NCBI RefSeq assembly: GCF_001661345.1 | Contig: NW_017962915.1 | Location: forward strand, 248,001 to 312,000 | Length of the DNA: 64,000 nt | Source of the DNA: Ascoidea rubescens DSM 1968 | Lineage: Eukaryota; Ascomycota; Saccharomycetes; Ascoideales; Ascoideaceae | Reading direction: 5' to 3' | In this document: positions 53,351-64,000 of the stretch, one piece after another | Layout of the letters: each line of letters opens with the position of its first letter | Position numbering within the stretch: position 1 is the first letter of the stretch | Notes under the pieces: generated by a model | The model's database searches: none | Told to the model about the DNA's origin: nothing | What the model saw: only the letters and a program-made list of their open reading frames with translations | Made by a program: the position numbers and the translations under genes

Positions 53351-54640
53351 ATGTCACAAACCATCACTTTAGAAAACACAGAACCACAAGATGTTCGCAT
53401 CAAAGCTCCCGCCATTGATCAACAAATCGAAGCTATTATCAAAACAGAATTCAAATCTGCTTATGTCCATAGTCAATCACTACTTCCAAAAGATGTTCCA
53501 AATGGTAGTGATCCTGAAGGTTTAAAAAGACTACCGGAATCAACTCGTAAGAGATTTGATGATGCTGGAATTGATATTTCCAAAGGATATCCACATGTTC
53601 CTAATAAAAAAGACATTCCAATTTTCCTTGATGAAGCGTTTGAAATTAGAAATAAAGAATTTCCATATATTGAAAGAGGATTAAATGCTGACCCAGAAAA
53701 AAAAGCATTGTTTGGTGCTGCTAAACAAGTTATTAACCTTACAAAAAAAATTGGTACCGAAATTGTCGGCTTACAATTATCTGATTTGAATGATAAACAA
53801 AAGGATGAATTAGCTTTGCTTGTAGCTGAAAGAGTTGTTGTCTTCTTTAGAGACCAAAAACTATCTCCCCAAAAGCAACTAGAATTAGGTCATTATTGAG
53901 GCCAAGTTGAGTTGCACCCACAGACACCAAGAGTTCCAAATTTGGATGGTGTTATTGTTATTTGGCAAGATTACAGGTTTAATACTTTGACTTATAAAAA
54001 CAACAATTATGGTAATTTTGGTAAGTTTGGTGGATTTGGCACTCAAACATGGCATACTGATTTGGTCCATGAATTTCAACCAGCTGGTATCACTCATTTA
54101 CATAATGATGCCATTCCAGAGCTTGGTGGTGACACTATTTGGTCTTCGGAATATGCTGCTTATGATAAATTATCTCCTGCTTTGCAGAAGTTTTTAGATG
54201 GAAAAGAAGCCATCTACGTCTCAGCTCATGGCTATCTCGACAGAGATGACCCATTTAGTGGTCCAAAAAAAGTTGAAAGAAGACATCCCATCGTTAGAAC
54301 TCATCCTGCAACTGGTTGGAAGGCATTGTTTGTCAATAGGAGCATGACAAAAAGCATTGTTGGTTTGGAACCACCGGAATCTGATGTCATTTTAAATTAT
54401 TTGTTTAGTGTCTTTGAAAAAAACGCTGATATCCAAGTTAGATTTAATTGGAAATCAACTAAACCAGGTTATGGAACTTCAGCGATCTGGGACAACAGAA
54501 TATCTATCCATAGTACTGTTTGGGACCATGAAGGATTAGAACCAAGACATGGTACAAGAGTTACTTCGTTGGCAGAAGTTCCATTTTTTGATTCAAAATC
54601 AAAGTCTCAGAGAGAAGCTTTAGGCTTGCCTTTGAACTAA
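53351..54640 (+). pseudogene. TauD/JLP1-like alpha-ketoglutarate dioxygenase with one in-frame TGA
   Basis: The frame is continuous for 430 codons except for a single TGA at codon 183 (53897-53899), in GHY-stop-GQVELHPQTPRVP. Both halves are otherwise intact. Iron ligands H235 and D237 (TWHTDLVHEF) and distal H400 and R403 (PRHGTRVT) are present, as is IWDNRISIHSTVWD. The length fits S. cerevisiae Jlp1 (412 residues), an Fe(II)/2-oxoglutarate sulfonate dioxygenase that releases sulfite from taurine-like compounds for sulfur supply. Family members have an aromatic residue near the TGA, so a TGG or TTC-type codon may have been lost. Options: a young pseudogene, stop-codon readthrough, or a base error. 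The start ATG has a good AAAATG context. Confidence 0.75.
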
Positions 54641-55982
54641 CTGACTAATTGAGGTTTATATTTTTTAGTTTCTAGTCTTTTTAGTTTCTAGTCTCTTTAG
54701 TTTTTCAAAATCTGCTTTTTTCTAGTTATTTTTGTTTGAAAATAAAATCAATATTCTGAAATAGGTATATTTTCTTGTGCTTATTAATCTTTCGGGTAGA
54801 GAAATTTTTTGTTCTTGCATATTTAGTTTATTGTTATTATAAACGCTTTTCATTTCTTATGTTGTTAATAAAGAAAGATTCTCAAAACAACAGAGAATCA
54901 AGAAGTAGCTGATAGCAAATATCCAATATTTTTTATTTATATAGATCAATATGCTTTTCACAGTGAATATCAACATCAGATTACCAATATTTGGTATCAA
55001 AAACTTGTTATTAAACAATAAACTCAAGATAAATTCTAACACATCCAACGATACCAATAACATAAAGAATATTAAAATCATCAATGGGCAATGGATGGAA
55101 ATCTGTTTTAGTAACTTTTTGATTAGTTTTTATTTATTTGAATAAGCATAGTTGATAAAATTTAAAACTAATAAAATCTAACAATTAAATATAGAAATTT
55201 GTAATTATTTTATTAATCTGTTTTAAAGTGCCGAAATTTATTGAAATATTATCCAAACATTAGATTTTGTTTTCAAATTTTTATTCAGTTAATACCAGAC
55301 CAAAAAGCAAATTAGTTTTATAAGATGTATCACGCATATTTTATTATGCAGCAAAAATTTTGAAAAAAAGTAGAAGATTATTTATAAAAGCATTATAAAA
55401 ATATAAAATTGAATAAACAAGATTTGTAAAGTGTAATAATTATTTCTAGCCAACTAAAATTTCATTTACAGCTACTTCCTTGACAATATTGTTCTATTTA
55501 TACTTTGTTTTAATATAATAACATTTATCCAATAAAAAAGCAGGTAGTCGGTTTATCAATAATAAAAAGCAAATTCCTTTTTAACTGATTTAGTCTCTAA
55601 GAAAAGAAAAACAGTATAAACCAGATATTAAATATCATCAACGTCTAATCATTTCTGAATAAAGACTTAAAAGTCAGAAGAAAAAAATGACCAATAGTAT
55701 ATAAATTGAACATCCTAAAATTGTAAAAGCAAAAATAATATTTAATTGGAATTTTTTGTCTTGAGTATTTAATCCAAAATGACCACTGGCCTTTAGATGA
55801 GTTATTAAAAGCATTAAAATAGTTTTAAACATATTCATTAACTTACAACAAAAAGCTCTTAATAAAAATTTGCTCTTAATAGAAATATCAATACATAAAT
55901 CGCAGATTGAATAAATAAAAAATTTATACTCTTGTGAATAAAGTTTTAAGTTAAGGATTTTATTGAAAAACAATTGAAAATT
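54641..55982. other. Convergent gene-poor stretch
   Basis: About 1.3 kb of AT-rich DNA. An ATG frame at 54951-55145 (64 codons) and a minus-strand hydrophobic frame ending at 55674 (MNMFKTILMLLITHLKASGH from about 55841, with a C-terminal membrane-like segment) are the only candidates. Neither has a family match I know. Confidence 0.4.
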
Positions 55983-61080
<5,098 letters not shown>

Positions 61081-61259
61081 TGTTACAGCAACATCCACAG
61101 AGGTTGGTGATAAGAAAGAGTGATGGAGAGAAGATGGAGGAGATGGAGAGAAAGCGACTCCATAGCTCAAACACAGAGAAGGGTAATTTGCCGGCTCCAG
61201 AAGAGCTCAAGAGCCTTGAAGAGCTGAAGAGCTGAAGAGCACTTCTCCAGCCCTGAACA
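61081..61259. promoter_or_regulatory. EAF1 / PRP17 divergent promoter
   Basis: A compact 179-base spacer rich in GAAGAGC-type repeats, with no TATA box. On the EAF1 leader side a three-codon upstream ORF (ATG TTG CTG TAA) lies shortly before the EAF1 ATG. Confidence 0.45.
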
Positions 61260-62885
61260 ATGTCTCGTTTGGTTGCTGGATACTCGTCGTCGTCTGAGTC
61301 TGGCTCAGACTCGCCAGCAGAAGCAGCTGTCTTGAAGACGAGGCCCCTGGTGCCTCTGCTCTCGCTCGACATCGCTCCTCCAGTGCTGCTCCCAGCCAGA
61401 CTCGCTGGGAAACTGTCCTCTAGCAACACACTCCAAAGAAAGACATTGACTGGGGTCGTTGAGACACAGGACTACGACGACTCCACATTCAACTACCAGA
61501 GCAGGACCTTCAGCAATTTGGGCTTTGCCAGAGACGTGAACAATAACACTGTGGGAAGTGTTGGTGGTTTCAGCAATCTGAAGAGTGCTAAGCTAACCAA
61601 AAACAAGAGAAGGAAAAAAGGCAGCTTCAGCAATGCCCTCAGTGATTACCAAGGACCATGGGCCAAATACTCCTCTGAAGAAGAGATGGGTCTGTTGTCT
61701 GCTTCGGATGGTGGCGATGGTGCTGATACTGACGATGAACATTTGAAGAGAAAACAGCTCCGGAACGACTCCAGTGAACCAAAACTGCCATTATCAACAA
61801 AGTTTTATGGGAAAACACAGTTTGATTATCAGGGAAGAACCTATATGCACATACCGAAGGACTTATCCATCAATCTACAAAAGGATCCAGGCTCACAAGA
61901 ATGCTTTGTTCCAAAAAAACAACTCTCCAAATACAATGGTCACTATAAAGGCTTGACATGCCTAAAGTTATTTCCCTACTCTGGCCATTTGGTTTTATCT
62001 GGTGGCAACGATAATAAAATATTGTTATGGGACTTTTACCACAACAAAAACCTACTAAGAGGCTATTTTAACCATACAAAATCAATTAAAAGTTTATCGT
62101 TCAATGGCGACAACAATGTTTATTCAATTGATGATAATTTCAGCAGTGGCGAAAGAGGCACCAAATTTCTTAGTTGTGGTTTTGATAAAATAGTTAATGT
62201 TTGGGATACTGAGTATGGGAAAACTCTTAAAACTTTCAAAGTGGACTCAATACCAAATTGTGGCAGATTTATTCCATCTTCAGTTTCAAGTAACGAGTTG
62301 TTGATTGGTTTAAATAATAACAACATTGAGCACTACGATTTGAGAATCCCAGAAAATGAGAAAAATCTAGTTCAAACTTATGATCACCATCTAGGTCCAA
62401 TTAATTCTATAACATTCCTCGACTCTAATCAAAAATTCCTAACAACATCTGACGATAAATCAATGAGAGTATGGGACTTTGGAATTAATATTCCAATCAA
62501 GTTCATCTCTGATCCAACTCAATATTCAATGCCGAGGGTATCAATTCACCCTCAAGGCAAGTATTTTGCTACTCAATCAATGGACAACTTTGTCTATGTT
62601 TATCAAGCTCATGGCAAATATAGACTAAATAAAAAAAAAATATTTAAAGGACATAGCTCTTCGGGTTTTGCTATTGATATGGACTTTAGCCCCGACGGAA
62701 AAATTATTCTAAGTGGTGATAATGAAGGTCGATGCTTTTTTTGGGATTGGAAAACTTGCAAAATTGTCAAAAGGATTACAGTCGATAGTTCGAAGAGAGC
62801 AATAACTAATGTTGCCTTTCATCCACAAGAAAAGAGCAAAGTGATAATGGGTGGCCAAAGTGGTGAAATATACGTTTGGGAGTGA
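61260..62885 (+). CDS. PRP17: Pre-mRNA splicing factor Prp17/Cdc40 (WD40)
   Basis: A 541-residue protein from MSRLVAGYSSSSESGSDSP. The pre-WD region GPWAKYSSEEE and FYGKTQFDYQGRTYMHIPKD are typical of Prp17. Seven WD repeats follow from about residue 225: YNGHYKGLTCLKLFP, LVLSGGNDNKILLWDF, FLSCGFDKIVNVWDTE, VQTYDHHLGPINSITF, SSGFAIDMDFSPDGKIILSG. Prp17 joins the spliceosome for the second catalytic step and also affects cell-cycle gene splicing. The first 180 codons are GC-rich and contain several CTG codons, all in poorly conserved sequence; I see none in the WD repeats. Confidence 0.93.
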   Translation: MSRLVAGYSSSSESGSDSPAEAAVLKTRPLVPLLSLDIAPPVLLPARLAGKLSSSNTLQRKTLTGVVETQDYDDSTFNYQSRTFSNLGFARDVNNNTVGSVGGFSNLKSAKLTKNKRRKKGSFSNALSDYQGPWAKYSSEEEMGLLSASDGGDGADTDDEHLKRKQLRNDSSEPKLPLSTKFYGKTQFDYQGRTYMHIPKDLSINLQKDPGSQECFVPKKQLSKYNGHYKGLTCLKLFPYSGHLVLSGGNDNKILLWDFYHNKNLLRGYFNHTKSIKSLSFNGDNNVYSIDDNFSSGERGTKFLSCGFDKIVNVWDTEYGKTLKTFKVDSIPNCGRFIPSSVSSNELLIGLNNNNIEHYDLRIPENEKNLVQTYDHHLGPINSITFLDSNQKFLTTSDDKSMRVWDFGINIPIKFISDPTQYSMPRVSIHPQGKYFATQSMDNFVYVYQAHGKYRLNKKKIFKGHSSSGFAIDMDFSPDGKIILSGDNEGRCFFWDWKTCKIVKRITVDSSKRAITNVAFHPQEKSKVIMGGQSGEIYVWE

Positions 62886-63123
62886 TTATATTTTATATTT
62901 TATATTTTATATTTTATATTTTATATTTTATTTTTTGTAAATTGTTTGTAAAATAGTTTGTTCTTTTTATAAAAATTTCTTTAATTTTTATATACAAGGA
63001 AATAAAATACAGTGATTTGTGTTCGGTTTTCAGTTTTCAGTTTTCTTTTCTTTCCAATTCAATTCAACTCAATTGGTATCTCAATCAGATCTTTCTAATG
63101 TTTAAAAATCTTTCGCAATTACA
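62886..63123. other. Convergent intergenic with ATATTTT repeat
   Basis: 238 bases between PRP17 and MDM35 stops. A seven-base tandem repeat (TTATATT, about six copies) occupies 62888-62930, immediately after the PRP17 stop. Confidence 0.7.
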
Positions 63124-63672
63124 TTATTTCTTGTTTTCTATTGAAGCAGGCTCAGTATCATTTGGTATACCACCTTTTTCAAAAGGAGCATCTTTTCTTG
63201 CTTCATTTATCATGGGCATTATTCCTTGCTTTGTCAATGCTTTCTATATGAATTTTAATAATAAATAGTTAATAACTGAATCATTCCATAATGGTTAATT
63301 GAAAAAGAAAAAAAAATACTTGAAAACTTCACTCACATCCACACAAGCCTTATAAGTTAACCATAATTCCTGGCATTCATTTTTCATCTAGGGAGATAAC
63401 GAGAATAAAAAAAAACAGTTAATACATTATTTTGATTCATTTTAAGTTTTTTCGTCGATCAAATAGAAAATTGACAGCTTTAATTGAAATTGTAAACATA
63501 CACTTTTTCCAGCAAGAAATTCTATAATTCATTATGTTAATTCATATGCAAAAGAATTTTCAGAAGGAAGTTGGAAAACAATACTACACATACTCTCTGT
63601 ATACCAATTGTTGAAGCAATCGTCATATCTTTTTTTTGATATGGTGCACTCAGGGGCGAAACTTGAAGACAT
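63124..63672 (-). CDS. MDM35: Mitochondrial intermembrane-space protein Mdm35, four exons
   Basis: Exons 63594-63672 (79 nt), 63502-63521 (20 nt), 63337-63387 (51 nt) and 63124-63243 (120 nt). Introns are 72, 114 and 93 nt with GTATGT, GTATGT and GTGAGT donors, ATTAAC/TATTAAC/ATTAAC branch sites and TAG acceptors. The joined 89-residue product starts MSSSFAPECTISKKRYDDCF and aligns along its length with S. cerevisiae Mdm35: KFLAGKSMKNEC, then KALTKQGI, then NEARKDAPFEKGG. It has the twin CX9C motif (C9/C19 and the NEC...KACVD pair), oxidised by Mia40 on import. Mdm35 chaperones Ups1 and Ups2 in phospholipid transfer between mitochondrial membranes. S. cerevisiae has no introns here. The second exon is a 20-nt microexon. 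Confidence 0.92.
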
Positions 63673-63879
63673 TACTAAGATAAAATACTATTCTGTGAAT
63701 AAAGATGGTGTTTTCTTGAAAATTAGTTACACTTGATTAGATTTGAATGGTTGGAAAACAAACTGAGATTTTGGAAAGAAAATTTAGTGGGGTGATTACG
63801 TAAGTGCGATGAGGTGAAGTAAAGTTTATATAGAGAAGAGAAGAAGAGAAAAGAGAAATTGTTTATGAACTATTTAGTG
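63673..63879. other. MDM35 promoter
   Basis: 207 bases between the MDM35 ATG and the stop of the next minus-strand gene. It contains TATATAGA near 63828 on the plus strand. No firm promoter element on the minus strand. Confidence 0.4.
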
Positions 63880-64000
63880 TTATGACTTGGATAAATTTTG
63901 AATAAATACTCCATTTTGAATGTTGGAAATGTCGTAAATATCAGGATTATAGTTCTCCTGGAACAGGATATTGACTAACCCAATCGCTGACTTCTTTCCC
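63880..64000 (-). CDS. C-terminal end of an unrecognised gene (truncated by window)
   Basis: Forty codons open from the window edge to a TAA at 63880-63882. The visible C-terminus contains GLVNILFQENYNPDIYDIS and ends NGVFIQNLSKS. The well-ordered, non-repetitive composition and the tidy spacing to MDM35 suggest a real gene. I do not recognise the family from this fragment. Confidence 0.55.
   Translation of the reverse strand, partial: GKKSAIGLVNILFQENYNPDIYDISNIQNGVFIQNLSKS

Overview
The window is nuclear DNA of a budding yeast (Saccharomycotina). It is AT-rich, mostly intron-poor, and carries one-to-one counterparts of many yeast housekeeping genes, with yeast-type splice signals (GTATGT/GTAAGT, TACTAAC or TATTAAC) and TATA boxes. 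Three things place it outside the Saccharomyces family: a complex I assembly factor (NDUFAF2 type), a velvet-domain regulator of the VelB type, and more introns than S. cerevisiae, including a four-exon MDM35. CTG codons look very scarce even in GC-rich coding stretches, which would fit a CUG-reassigned lineage. That placement is inference.

Layout. 1-4.3 kb: the 5' part of a MutL-type mismatch repair gene (MLH2-like), BLOC-1 subunit CNL1, and VelB with a 16-nt first exon. 4.3-9.0 kb: a long gene-free stretch with a GC-rich island. 9.0-16.3 kb: BUB2, CKB2, a membrane-anchored GH18 chitinase with one intron, SAM37, and a small single-span membrane protein. 16.9-24.7 kb: CUB1 (DUF2408), a HAPSTR1-like protein, a MATE transporter, and PHO85 with a 5' intron and a Gln-rich tail. 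25.1-32 kb: NDUFAF2-like factor, a YHR112C-type PLP enzyme, PX protein YPT35, and ACS2 with a probable 811-nt leader intron. 32.8-49.1 kb: CDC12 and TRP4 (divergent), SPC110, a 3.7-kb gene-poor gap, AFI1 and NAM7/UPF1. 49.1-56 kb: an accessory region with decayed coding remnants, a foldback element, and a sulfonate-dioxygenase gene interrupted by one in-frame TGA. 56-64 kb: EAF1 (first exon is only the ATG), PRP17, four-exon MDM35, and the C-terminal end of an unrecognised gene.

Most genes are unrelated housekeeping functions. Their grouping nevertheless echoes S. cerevisiae gene neighbourhoods: TRP4, SPC110, CNL1, EAF1, PRP17 and CTS2 lie close together on chromosome IV there, YPT35, CDC12 and YHR112C on VIII, and BUB2, SAM37 and NAM7 on XIII. 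Other window-wide traits are asparagine homopolymer tracts in many proteins, GC-rich islands at promoters and 5' coding ends, and CACGTG sites in several promoters.

Six genes use spliced models that differ from a plain open-frame reading: VelB, the chitinase, PHO85, ACS2 (leader only), EAF1 and MDM35. All joins were inferred by eye from splice signals, reading phase and remembered family sequences.
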